DNA of 8,229 bases from Verrucomicrobiia bacterium (GCA_030424825.1 JAUHWE010000169.1:1-8229), one strand, 5' to 3'; numbered from the stretch's first letter, positions 1 to 6,992 are shown. Notes: a model not told the origin generated them from the letters alone. Numbers and translations are program-made.

Positions 1-12
1 GGTCTATGAAAA

Positions 13-264
13 GTGGGGGCCTACATGGGAAAACTCACGGCATCTGGAAGCTGGGTAAATGGAGCCCCTCTAGACAATAGTGGTCGGCTTCTTTGCGAAA
101 AGAAAGAGCCGGTTGAAGGGATCGTAGGAGATGACAATGTCTCAATTGGTGGATACATGACATTGAAAGCGGAAAATTACGATGATGTCCTCAGACTCTG
201 TGACGATTGTCCGACCTTTGACATCGGCAGGAAGCTGGAAGTTCGCGAAGTTTGCGAAATGTAG
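13..264 (+). CDS. YCII-like domain protein, 3' part, probably frameshifted near its start
   Basis: This short cytoplasmic protein resembles the YCII-related family (small ferredoxin-like alpha+beta proteins, mostly of unknown function). Visible family features are a G-x-P-L segment early on (NGAPL, residues 17-21), the central GGYMTLKAENYDDVLRLCDDCP stretch (described by its key residues GGY and CP, about 46-67) and the C-terminal LEVREV, matching the usual EVRPx ending. The frame opens only at GTG 13 because TGA lies in frame at 7-9. The frame starting at base 2 reads VYEKW and would join smoothly to GAYMGKL if the G run at 15-19 held one more G. The true gene therefore probably begins left of the window, and GTG 13 is likely not its start. 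Function cannot be assigned beyond the family. The gene converges on the cytochrome gene at 452-3109. Confidence 0.6.
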   Translation: MGAYMGKLTASGSWVNGAPLDNSGRLLCEKKEPVEGIVGDDNVSIGGYMTLKAENYDDVLRLCDDCPTFDIGRKLEVREVCEM

Positions 265-330
265 AGGTTTTTGGTGAGAACCAGCGTGATTATATAAGGC
301 ATCTCCCGAGCAGGCCTCGAGGCAATTTAA

Positions 331-399
331 GGTAGCGGGCGATCTCCGAGCGCCCATTGTCGTATCTATCGGGTGGGTGCTCGGAGATCGCCCGCTACC
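331..399. repeat. Inverted pair of REP-like palindromes (BIME-like element)
   Basis: Bases 331-356 and 374-399 are reverse complements over 26 bp with one mismatch (G352 opposite T378, a G-U pair in RNA), separated by a 17-nt loop. Each arm is itself a small palindrome: GGGCG (337-341) faces CGCCC (351-355), and the right arm mirrors this. Each arm begins, reading inward, with GGTAG, so a GTAG tetranucleotide sits at the foot of each hairpin. That is the known layout of REP elements mobilised by RAYT (REP-associated tyrosine) transposases. The element lies 66 nt past the YCII-like stop and 52 nt past the cytochrome gene stop, the usual place for REPs between convergent genes. It could also protect 3' ends or end transcription from both sides, although no T-run follows. 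No RAYT gene is present in the window. Confidence 0.65.
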
Positions 400-451
400 A
401 ATGTAAATAACTAGTCGCTGATACGTCGATGGGCTAGCTAGATCGAATTAG

Positions 452-3109
452 CTAGTTAATGGTTTTGATAAACAGTATGAGTGACTCAACTTGTGAATCC
501 GTTAACACTCCCGCGTAGCTGGGCATTGCGTATTCACCTTTTTCAAATCCTCTGACGATCTTAGCGGTGGGGTCCAGGATTGATTCTCGTAGGTAGGAAT
601 CATTCACTGAAGTCGTTGTTTTTCTCCCATTAATGACAATCTCTCTTTCTCTCCCGTACAAGCCGTTCCAAGTCGGTCCGATCTTGGTGACGTCACCTCC
701 GGTAGTCGAATGGCAAGCGACGCAACCCATTAATTGATAGAGCCGTTGTCCTTCTTCAACGGTTACCGGGCCTTCCTCTCTTGCCGCGGCCGCGCGAGGC
801 GTTAGATCGATGTCGATTTCGCCAAACCCTTCTTTGAAGGGGTCGAATGAAGGAAGGTCGTAAGTTGTGGTGTAGGCGTTCTCTTCAAATGCCGTGCCGT
901 CCTCCGTTTTGAGAGACCAGCCGACACGCAATTGCATAACGGGTTTGAATTCAGGAATGCCAATGAAGACGCTGAGTTGGTCTTTCGAAAGATAGGCACT
1001 GCTGGGCGTGAGCCAATCAATGCCGGTTTCACCGTTTTCCTTGTATTGGGCGGAGCCGTAATTATGGGTGCGTCGGTAGTGCCAGCTAGCGAGTGAGTAG
1101 CTGTCGGGATCGGTTGCTTTTGTTGGATCAAGCTTGTGATCGAAGCGCAACAGAACCCCTTTGTCCATCGGCGCGACTTCGACAGGTAGGTACACCTGTT
1201 GGCCGGTGTAGCGCACGCGACCAAATCCTTTGAGGGTATCGAGTCCGTTGCCCCATCCGTTGATTTGAAAACCGGCGATGTAGAGCTGTCCATCCGCAGG
1301 ATTTAAGGATCCGTTTAGTAGCGGGTAATTGAACGCGCTTGTGACACTGATGACAGCGGCTTGGGGCTGGGAGCGACGATGATTGAGGAGAATCTTGAAA
1401 AGCTCTGGGCGATTGAACCCGATGTGGACGAACGAGTCATTCAACGGCCCCATTTTTGCGCCAAAGAGCCAGAGCTGAGAAGTAGCAGAAGCGTTCACGG
1501 CGTGGGGAATCCAGGTCAGCGGTTTGGCGATCGGGGCAGGGTATTTTTCCCTTTCATGGAGTCCTTCTGACAGGTAGCCATAGAATTGCTGATCACTCAC
1601 GATGTGCAAGGGGGTGCTGGGAATGTACTGTCCTTCCTGGTCGCTTGAAGTCACCAATCCCGTCCTGGGATTGACTCCAATGCTGGGCTGCCGGAAACCA
1701 TAGCCTAGTACGGTAGAATGGCTGCCGTCGGCTGAAACGCGAAGCACGCTGCCATTGTGCTTGCCTAGGGTGGACGCTTGCTGTCCTCCCTTGGCGATGA
1801 TGAATTCGCCCTTAGGAGCCAAGCGAATCGTGCTGGGAAATTCTCGCATGTCAGCGGTCTGGGCGAACGAGTTGGAAAAAAGCTCGTGTGTATCCGCTTC
1901 CCCATTGCCGTCGGTATCCAGAATTTTCCAGATGCCGTTGCGGTCGAAGACGAAAATCTGATCGTCCTGGATCGCTGCGGACATTGGTTCGTGGAGACCG
2001 GAAGTGAAGCGCTTCCAGCGAACCGTTTTCAGATCGTCGTTTAGTCCGAACGCTTGCCACACATCCCCATCGATCGTAACCATGACCCCTGTGCCATCGG
2101 CTAAAAACTGAATGTCTCCTGGACGGATGTTGCGACGCCACGGATTGTCAACGGGTAGGGGAATTTCGTCTACCACGTAGGGAACAGCGTTGTTTGATAG
2201 CGTTGCTTCCGTGGATACCGTGTTTGCCCATCGCAGACTGGGTGGCTCCGTGGAAATGGATTGCGGCGCTGTTTTGGGAGCCGGTCCTTTTTCCGTGAAG
2301 GAGGTACAGAACGAAAGAGTTGACGAGTGAGAGGGGATGCGTACCACCCATTGAGAATGCTCTTCTACAAGCCGCACGCCCGAAGAATCAGAAAGTTGCC
2401 CGAGCGAGACGCCGCCACTGGATTTGAGCCCAAGCACTATAGTCAGCGAATGGCTTGAAGGGCCCATCTCGAAGTGTCTTTCGACTACGGGCTGTCCTTT
2501 GTACATGGATACCTGAAGAAATTCTCGTATGAGAGTGTCATTGACGGCGTATTCGAGCACAACCCCTTGATCGGTCATTCGAACCGCTTTGAACTGGCCC
2601 CATTCTTCTGACAAAGATCCCCGTCCAACCTCATTGGGGCTGGGCGCGGGCTCCCGAGGGTCTCCAAGCTCCAGCCGTTCGCCTTTTTGCAGCCCTGGAT
2701 AGATGCCATTGGCAATCCAGACCTTGCCGTCAGGCACCGGTAGTTCAGTCTGGCCGCCTCGGGTTTTACTTCCCCAGGGATGATAGGATTTCGGTGCGAG
2801 AGAAATCGGTGTGACGCCATTTCCTTTCCAAATTGCGGAAATTCTAAGGAGATCCGTGTCAAAGCAAGCCCAGCAGTCATTGCCCAAATTCAAGATGATC
2901 CCTCGTGGCGTGAGATTGTCCTTAGGAAATCCAGAGCCCAGTTTCCGTCCATCCAAAATGGAAGAGAAAAAGGGGAAATCCGGCTCTACCCATTCGGCCC
3001 AGGGGGTAGTCATGTCGTTATTCGCTTTCTGCCCAATCATTTGAAGGGGAAGCGAAAGTAAGGCCGAAGTAGCCACAAGCGGGGCGATTAGAATTTTTGG
3101 GAAATCCAT
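452..3109 (-). CDS. Exported DUF6797 / sorbosone-dehydrogenase-like propeller / cytochrome c protein
   Basis: An 885-residue exported protein. Residues 1 to about 27 form a signal peptide (basic K5, hydrophobic 6-25, no lipobox cysteine). About 35-280 resembles the DUF6797 domain of Verrucomicrobia and Planctomycetes. About 325-625 looks like the beta-propeller of L-sorbosone/PQQ-type dehydrogenases, including DTDGNGEAD (398-406), a calcium-loop-like motif common in such propellers, and the GSVLRVSADG strand (453-462). About 635-750 looks like an Ig-like beta domain. About 782-885 is a class I cytochrome c with CVACH (796-800) and a likely distal haem ligand Met862 in AMPSYAG. It is probably a periplasmic oxidoreductase that passes electrons to its own haem; the substrate is unknown. 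The ATG at 3109 lacks a Shine-Dalgarno sequence. The gene starts 75 nt after the Sel1-repeat gene on the same strand. Confidence 0.85.
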   Translation of the reverse strand: MDFPKILIAPLVATSALLSLPLQMIGQKANNDMTTPWAEWVEPDFPFFSSILDGRKLGSGFPKDNLTPRGIILNLGNDCWACFDTDLLRISAIWKGNGVTPISLAPKSYHPWGSKTRGGQTELPVPDGKVWIANGIYPGLQKGERLELGDPREPAPSPNEVGRGSLSEEWGQFKAVRMTDQGVVLEYAVNDTLIREFLQVSMYKGQPVVERHFEMGPSSHSLTIVLGLKSSGGVSLGQLSDSSGVRLVEEHSQWVVRIPSHSSTLSFCTSFTEKGPAPKTAPQSISTEPPSLRWANTVSTEATLSNNAVPYVVDEIPLPVDNPWRRNIRPGDIQFLADGTGVMVTIDGDVWQAFGLNDDLKTVRWKRFTSGLHEPMSAAIQDDQIFVFDRNGIWKILDTDGNGEADTHELFSNSFAQTADMREFPSTIRLAPKGEFIIAKGGQQASTLGKHNGSVLRVSADGSHSTVLGYGFRQPSIGVNPRTGLVTSSDQEGQYIPSTPLHIVSDQQFYGYLSEGLHEREKYPAPIAKPLTWIPHAVNASATSQLWLFGAKMGPLNDSFVHIGFNRPELFKILLNHRRSQPQAAVISVTSAFNYPLLNGSLNPADGQLYIAGFQINGWGNGLDTLKGFGRVRYTGQQVYLPVEVAPMDKGVLLRFDHKLDPTKATDPDSYSLASWHYRRTHNYGSAQYKENGETGIDWLTPSSAYLSKDQLSVFIGIPEFKPVMQLRVGWSLKTEDGTAFEENAYTTTYDLPSFDPFKEGFGEIDIDLTPRAAAAREEGPVTVEEGQRLYQLMGCVACHSTTGGDVTKIGPTWNGLYGREREIVINGRKTTTSVNDSYLRESILDPTAKIVRGFEKGEYAMPSYAGVLTDSQVESLILFIKTIN

Positions 3110-3118
3110 ATTTTGCGA

Positions 3119-3146
3119 ATACTAGTGTCGGTCCCGTTCCTGGCAA
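3119..3146 (-). promoter_or_regulatory. Possible sigma70-type promoter giving a nearly leaderless cytochrome mRNA
   Basis: On the minus strand, TTGCCA (3146-3141) is followed after 16 nt by TAGTAT (3124-3119), matching the -35 and -10 consensus at 5 of 6 and 4 of 6 positions. Only nine bases lie between the -10 box and the ATG at 3109, so transcription would start at or within a few bases of the start codon. This fits the missing Shine-Dalgarno sequence. Such matches arise by chance, so the call is weak. Confidence 0.28.
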
Positions 3147-3184
3147 GGACACGCTTTTGAAGAATATTTTTTGTGAAATCCGCT

Positions 3185-3980
3185 TTAGTATTGGGCTAAG
3201 CGATTTTGGGTCCTCTCGAGGGTTTCAAGAGTCAGTTGCTGACACTCGCTAATTTGCTCGGGGGACAGGTGCTTCATGAGTTGGTCTCTGCTTTTTATGC
3301 CGTAATCATTCCCAGCGACAGCGCTCAGATTGAACCACAAGCAGGCTTGGACGAAGTCCCTTTCGACACCGGTTCCATTCGTATAAAGGGTTCCCAAATG
3401 GTTCTGGGCCTGGATGTCTCCGCGAACCGCGGCACGTCGGAACCACTTCAAACTCTCATCGAAATCTTGGGGCACGCCATATCCGTTTTGATACATGTTG
3501 GCCAGATTTCTTTGAGCGGCTGCGTATCCCTGGTCAGCCGCCTCCCGATACCATTTAAGAGCCTCTGCATAGTCTTGTTCTACGCCAAGACCGGTATGGT
3601 ACATGACCCCCAGTTGATTCTGGGCAGCCTAGATTGTAATGGGCCAGGGAATGTCCTTTGTCCGCAGCCTGGTGAAACCAGTTGAGTGCTACCGCTTTGT
3701 TTTGCGGGACTCCTCGTTCTTCCATATACATCAATCCCAGGTTGCTTTGAGCGGAAGCCAGACCTTGCAGCGCCGCTTTATGGTACCATCTAAAGGCTTC
3801 CGAGTCGCTCTGTGAAACGTCGTTGCCATTCTGATACATCCATCCAAGTTCCAGTTGCACGGCTGCACTTCCGGCGTCTGCACGCTCACGCAACTGCTCA
3901 ATCCCTTCACTAAAGACGTTCAGGGAAAGGAGCGAGCAAATGCAGGCAATAGCTGTGATGAACGTTAATTTAGCCCTCAT
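3185..3980 (-). pseudogene. Exported Sel1-repeat (SLR) protein, broken by a frame change inside a repeat
   Basis: Two overlapping frames encode one Sel1-like repeat protein. The first (from ATG 3980) has a signal peptide (residues 1 to about 24, hydrophobic core after K4), two whole 36-residue repeats (around ELGWMY and AQSNLGLMY) and the start of a third, ADKGHSLAHYNLG. It then runs into unrelated sequence and stops at 3555. The second frame, open from 3628 to the TAA at 3185, picks up the third repeat (QNQLGVMYHTGLGV) and carries two more, ending in a polar helix. Leaving out 19 nt (GCC at 3644 aligned with GCC at 3625) gives a continuous 258-residue protein in which consecutive AQxxL motifs are exactly 36 residues apart. 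Sel1 repeats form paired helices that scaffold protein contacts; the partner is unknown. Either a true pseudogene or an assembly error within repeats. No clear ribosome binding site is seen. Confidence 0.8.
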
Positions 3981-4066
3981 TGTAAAAAAGGTTCTGCCTT
4001 ACTTGCCGCCATGCAAGTTCGCCTGAGCCCTAGTGGATTGAGTATTCTCGATTTTCCCAGGGTGAT

Positions 4067-4098
4067 CAATCAAATAGTGAAACCACCCAGCAGGTGGT
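4067..4098 (-). terminator. Possible rho-independent terminator after the dehydrogenase gene
   Basis: Read on the minus strand, ACCACC (4098-4093), a 5-nt loop TGCTG and GGTGGT (4087-4082) form a perfect 6-bp GC-rich stem, followed by TTTCACTATTTGATT, which is only moderately T-rich. It sits about 64 nt after the dehydrogenase stop and about 100 nt before the Sel1-repeat gene start, and would separate the two transcripts. The short stem and broken T-run make this tentative. Confidence 0.35.
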
Positions 4099-4161
4099 AT
4101 TCTTGGACGGCGGTACCGCTGACAGGGTGTGCGTTGACTTGCACTGATATTGAGAGGGCGT

Positions 4162-5061
4162 CTATTTTCTATTGAAAGTGCTCGCCATGAAATCGACCAA
4201 TTCAGGGACCATGTTGTCGCCCCAGCCTGCCGATTGCGCAAGGCTCATCGCCTGTTTGGTAGCAGGAGATATAAAGCTGGGAGCTCCGAGGTCGTCGGCC
4301 ATATTGCTGTAGTAGCCGACATCCTTGCGTCCATTGGTAATGGAGAAGGCGAGCATGTCTTTGGTTCCGTCAACCGCATTAGCTTTGATGAAATCCATCA
4401 TGCCTGAATGAAGGGGTCCGGAAGCCATTACGGAGTACAGGGTCTCCCGATTCAATCCGGCGAGGTCCGCCATGGCGAAGGCTTCGGACAAGGCGCAGGC
4501 AGTCGTCATGGCGAAGAAATTGTTGATCAATTTCAATGTGTGACCCACGGAAATGGACCCGACGTGAAAGACGTTTTCTCCAAGGTCGTCAAAGACCGGT
4601 TTGGCCCGATTGAAGTCCTCCTCGCTTCCGGCGGACATGATATTCAGCAGTCCGTCGATTGCATGGGCAGGAGTGCGACCGAGCGGCGCATCCATCATGC
4701 TCGCTCCCTTTGCTTTCAGTGCGGCTTCCAATTTCAACGTAGATTGAGGAATGGACGTGCCGAAATCGATGACAAGAGAGCCCGCTTTAATGTTTTCGAT
4801 AATGCCATCCGGACCGTGCATGTTGGCTTCCACTGATGCCGACGTATCCACGCATATCATTACGATGTCACACGCCTTGGCCAATTCTCCGGGAGTTTTC
4901 GCTTCTGTGGCGCCTCGGGCGACGGCGTCGTCGATGGCTTCGCGTTTGCGGTGGGCGATCACGGTCATCGGGTATCCAAGCGATTGGAGGCGTTGAACCA
5001 TGGCGGATCCCATGAGGCCGAGGCCGATGAATCCAATGGAAGGTTTTGCGGTTTCAGTCAT
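4162..5061 (-). CDS. Beta-hydroxyacid dehydrogenase (HIBADH family), GRT-loop type like sulfolactaldehyde reductase
   Basis: A 299-residue cytoplasmic NAD(P)-dependent oxidoreductase of the 3-hydroxyisobutyrate dehydrogenase superfamily, at the family's usual length. The N-terminal Rossmann fold shows GFIGLGLMG (10-18). The strand end VIDFGTS (97-103) corresponds to the usual D-x-S-T motif. The substrate loop is SMMDAPLGRTPAHAIDG (121-137), where most members have DAPVSGG. The catalytic lysine is K177 in GHTLKLINN with N180 and N181, and the C-terminal domain has the conserved K-D pair (K246-D247). The GRT loop is the form I recall from E. coli YihU, which reduces sulfolactaldehyde, so a small acidic or sulfonated aldehyde is a reasonable guess for the substrate. 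No other sulfoglycolysis gene is visible, and a plain hydroxyacid dehydrogenase remains possible. No Shine-Dalgarno sequence precedes the ATG; the upstream sequence is A-rich. Confidence 0.9.
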   Translation of the reverse strand: MTETAKPSIGFIGLGLMGSAMVQRLQSLGYPMTVIAHRKREAIDDAVARGATEAKTPGELAKACDIVMICVDTSASVEANMHGPDGIIENIKAGSLVIDFGTSIPQSTLKLEAALKAKGASMMDAPLGRTPAHAIDGLLNIMSAGSEEDFNRAKPVFDDLGENVFHVGSISVGHTLKLINNFFAMTTACALSEAFAMADLAGLNRETLYSVMASGPLHSGMMDFIKANAVDGTKDMLAFSITNGRKDVGYYSNMADDLGAPSFISPATKQAMSLAQSAGWGDNMVPELVDFMASTFNRK

Positions 5062-5088
5062 ATTTTTTTATTTGTGTGGTGTGAAGCA

Positions 5089-5104
5089 AACTCATTTCTG
5101 AGTT
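5089..5104. promoter_or_regulatory. Small inverted repeat in the divergent intergenic gap, possible operator
   Basis: AACTCA (5089-5094) and TGAGTT (5099-5104) are perfect 6-bp inverted arms around a 4-nt spacer TTTC. The repeat lies between the divergent dehydrogenase (start 5061) and SGNH-like gene (start about 5157), the only divergent promoter region in the window. It could bind a dimeric regulator. A 6-bp arm can occur by chance, and I found no second copy nearby. Confidence 0.2.
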
Positions 5105-5156
5105 AGGTAACTTGAACACTTGCGGTACGAGAATCCAAGTGCAACCCTGCATCGAA

Positions 5157-6038
5157 ATGGGAAAGATGGAAAAGAAAAATCCAGTGCGCATTTTCATGGT
5201 TGGAATAGGATTGTCGATCGCCTCAGTCTTTTGTGACGCCCAAAGCCCTAAGCGTGTGCTCTTTCTAGGCAATAGCGTGTGGGATTACGAGGGAGGGGTG
5301 CATCAGCCTTTTCTCGGGTTCTGCGACGCCGCTGGACTTGAGTTTAGGGCGATTAGTCAAATGCGATCTCGCGAGAATGCTCACGGGGTTGAGTTTCTCG
5401 ATTACGGGCGTATCCCTTTGAACCTGCCCGAAGTAGCGGGAGACGAGGAGATTCTCTCGATTGTCCGGACGGGTGATTATGACTATGTGATCGTCGAGGC
5501 GAGAAGATCCGGGTATCTACTTCCTGCCTGGGCGGATCTTCCGAAAGACCGTGGGAGCCACATTCCTTTTGATCGAAACTTGGAAGCACTAGGGAAAATC
5601 CACCGAACGATTGTCGAGTCGGGAGCTCAGACCGTTCTGTATGTGCACCCGGGGTTGCATACTTTGGAACGGTACCGCCTGCCGGTCGCTCAGATATACG
5701 CACAGCTGCACTCAGGTTTAGAAGAAATGGAGATCGGAGGAAGTCGCCATGAAGTCATTCTCGTTCCGGCAAGCTTTCTCTGGGGAGATGCGGTGAAAAA
5801 ATATGGCGTTGAAGGATGGTACGCTAATCCAGGCCATGGCAATGCGTTGGCCCGGTTTGCGAGCGGCTGCATGCTGTACACCTACTTGACCGGAAGAGAT
5901 CCGCGGGAGAACGACTTTCGGGCACTTCCTCAAAATTGGGATACGCGGGCTGAGTCTCCCGCAGCAGTGGTTTCGGAGGAAGACGCCGAATGGATAAAGC
6001 GCCAAGTGTGGCTGTACTATTCGACGGGGCGAAATTGA
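5157..6038 (+). CDS. Exported SGNH-hydrolase-like protein
   Basis: A 293-residue exported protein of the SGNH/GDSL-hydrolase type. Residue numbers use ATG 5157. A signal peptide covers about 1-28 (basic MGKMEKKNPVR, hydrophobic IFMVGIGLSIASVF, likely cleavage after CDA). Block I is VLFLGNS (34-40) with candidate nucleophile S40. The C-terminal block NPGHGN (224-229) with H227 lines up with the D-x-x-H of SGNH proteins, and the spacing from H227 to LTG matches the related DUF4886-type pattern residue for residue. The usual aspartate is N224 here, so catalysis is uncertain. It may act on acyl or acetyl groups of polysaccharides in the periplasm, which is an inference. An in-frame TTG at 5112 would add 15 residues ahead of the signal peptide and is unlikely; ATG 5166 directly follows GGGAAAG and is a credible alternative. 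Confidence 0.65.
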   Translation: MGKMEKKNPVRIFMVGIGLSIASVFCDAQSPKRVLFLGNSVWDYEGGVHQPFLGFCDAAGLEFRAISQMRSRENAHGVEFLDYGRIPLNLPEVAGDEEILSIVRTGDYDYVIVEARRSGYLLPAWADLPKDRGSHIPFDRNLEALGKIHRTIVESGAQTVLYVHPGLHTLERYRLPVAQIYAQLHSGLEEMEIGGSRHEVILVPASFLWGDAVKKYGVEGWYANPGHGNALARFASGCMLYTYLTGRDPRENDFRALPQNWDTRAESPAAVVSEEDAEWIKRQVWLYYSTGRN

Positions 6039-6072
6039 ATTTCAGAATAGTGAATTAAATCTGTATTGTCTG

Positions 6073-6954
6073 ATGCCCATCGCAGAATTCCCAGCTACGG
6101 TAACGATGCCGGTCGTTGAAGAACCGTTCCCGTCTATTCTAGAGTTTCTCGAGAAAAGGTTTCCCCGTATCCAAAAAGATATTTGGGAGGAACGCATTCG
6201 ATCAGGCAAGGTACTTGACGAGGATAAGTGTCCCATTTCCTTGAGTACAACCTATTCACCTCGGAAAAAGCTGTACTATTTTCGAGAAGTGGAGAAGGAG
6301 GTTTCGATACCATTTCGGGAAGAAATCGTCTATCGTGACGCGTCTTTACTCGTTGTGGATAAACCGCATTTTTTGCCGACCACTCAAGGAGGGCGATTCG
6401 TGAATGAAAGTCTGATTCATCGGCTGAGAGAGAAAACGGGAAATAGCCATATTGCCCCGATCCACCGGATCGACCGGGAAACGGCGGGATTGGTAATGTT
6501 CTCGCTCAACCCCGATGCCCGAGCGGCCTACCAGCTGATGTTTGAAAAGCGTCAGGTCGCCAAAGTGTATCATGCGATCTCGGCTTCTGTTCCGAACCAA
6601 GGCGAGGACGAGTGGTGGGTTAAAAATCGGTTGGAGCGGGGCGTGCCGCCGTTTCGAATACAGGAATGCCAAGGACCCCCGAATTCGCTGACACGAATAA
6701 AACGGATGGAGGTGAAGGGCAAAAGGGCTTATTTTCACTTGTTTCCTCAGACTGGAAAGCGGCACCAATTGCGCTATCATATGGCATCGCTTGGCTTTCC
6801 GATTGAGAACGACAAATACTATCCCGTCCTTCAAGACGAGACGCCTGACAACTATGCGAGACCTCTGCAGCTATTGGCAAGGGAGTTGCAGTTTACGGAT
6901 CCGCTCTCAGGTGAGCCAAAGCGGTTTGTTTCCCGCAGAACGCTAAACTGGTAA
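6073..6954 (+). CDS. RluA-family RNA pseudouridine synthase
   Basis: A 293-residue cytoplasmic enzyme that would isomerise uridine to pseudouridine in rRNA or tRNA. Residues about 19-60 look like a degenerate S4-type RNA-binding segment (FLEKRF, then RIRSGKVLDED). The catalytic domain starts near 84 with IVYRDASLLVVDKP, a typical RluA opening. Motif II is PIHRIDRETAGLVMFS (129-144) with catalytic D134. VAKVYHAI (162-169) follows at the expected distance, and TGKRHQLRYHM (227-237) is the conserved C-terminal active-site segment. All key residues are present, so it should be active, but the target base cannot be read from sequence. The ATG at 6073 lacks a Shine-Dalgarno sequence. The gene begins 34 nt after the SGNH-like gene on the same strand and may share its transcript. 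Confidence 0.92.
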   Translation: MPIAEFPATVTMPVVEEPFPSILEFLEKRFPRIQKDIWEERIRSGKVLDEDKCPISLSTTYSPRKKLYYFREVEKEVSIPFREEIVYRDASLLVVDKPHFLPTTQGGRFVNESLIHRLREKTGNSHIAPIHRIDRETAGLVMFSLNPDARAAYQLMFEKRQVAKVYHAISASVPNQGEDEWWVKNRLERGVPPFRIQECQGPPNSLTRIKRMEVKGKRAYFHLFPQTGKRHQLRYHMASLGFPIENDKYYPVLQDETPDNYARPLQLLARELQFTDPLSGEPKRFVSRRTLNW

Positions 6955-6992
6955 GCCACGAAGGGAATCTGCCCCTAGGCCTCAATCAGGAC

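Noticed and set aside
142..357. Minus-strand open frame of 71 codons over the YCII-like gene and the REP arm
   Set aside because: It lies opposite a better supported gene, runs into the palindrome and shows no recognisable protein pattern.
434..455. Inverted repeat CTAGCTA / TAGCTAG over the stop codon of the cytochrome gene
   Set aside because: The 7-bp stem is AT-rich with an 8-nt loop and no T-run follows on the minus strand, so it is too weak to call a terminator.
802..1293. Minus-strand open frame of 163 codons inside the cytochrome gene
   Set aside because: It is an overlapping frame of the 885-residue protein, with a serine, threonine and proline-rich composition typical of shadow frames.
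3206..3685. Plus-strand open frame of 159 codons opposite the Sel1-repeat gene
   Set aside because: The minus strand encodes clear Sel1 repeats here; the plus-strand frame is their complement and shows no family motif.
4110..4119. Perfect 10-bp palindrome GCGGTACCGC in the gap between dehydrogenase and Sel1 gene
   Set aside because: It has no loop, no second copy and no link to a promoter; short palindromes like this occur by chance.
3999..4241. Minus-strand open frame of 80 codons covering the gap after the dehydrogenase
   Set aside because: It overlaps the dehydrogenase end in another frame, is rich in Arg and Trp, and runs through the likely terminator.
4408..4836. Plus-strand open frame of 142 codons opposite the dehydrogenase
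   Set aside because: The minus strand carries the Rossmann and catalytic motifs; the plus-strand translation is rich in Gly, His and Gln and has no motif.
5112..5156. TTG 5112 as start of the SGNH-like protein
   Set aside because: It would place 15 residues with two cysteines ahead of a standard signal peptide; ATG 5157 or 5166 gives a normal n-region.
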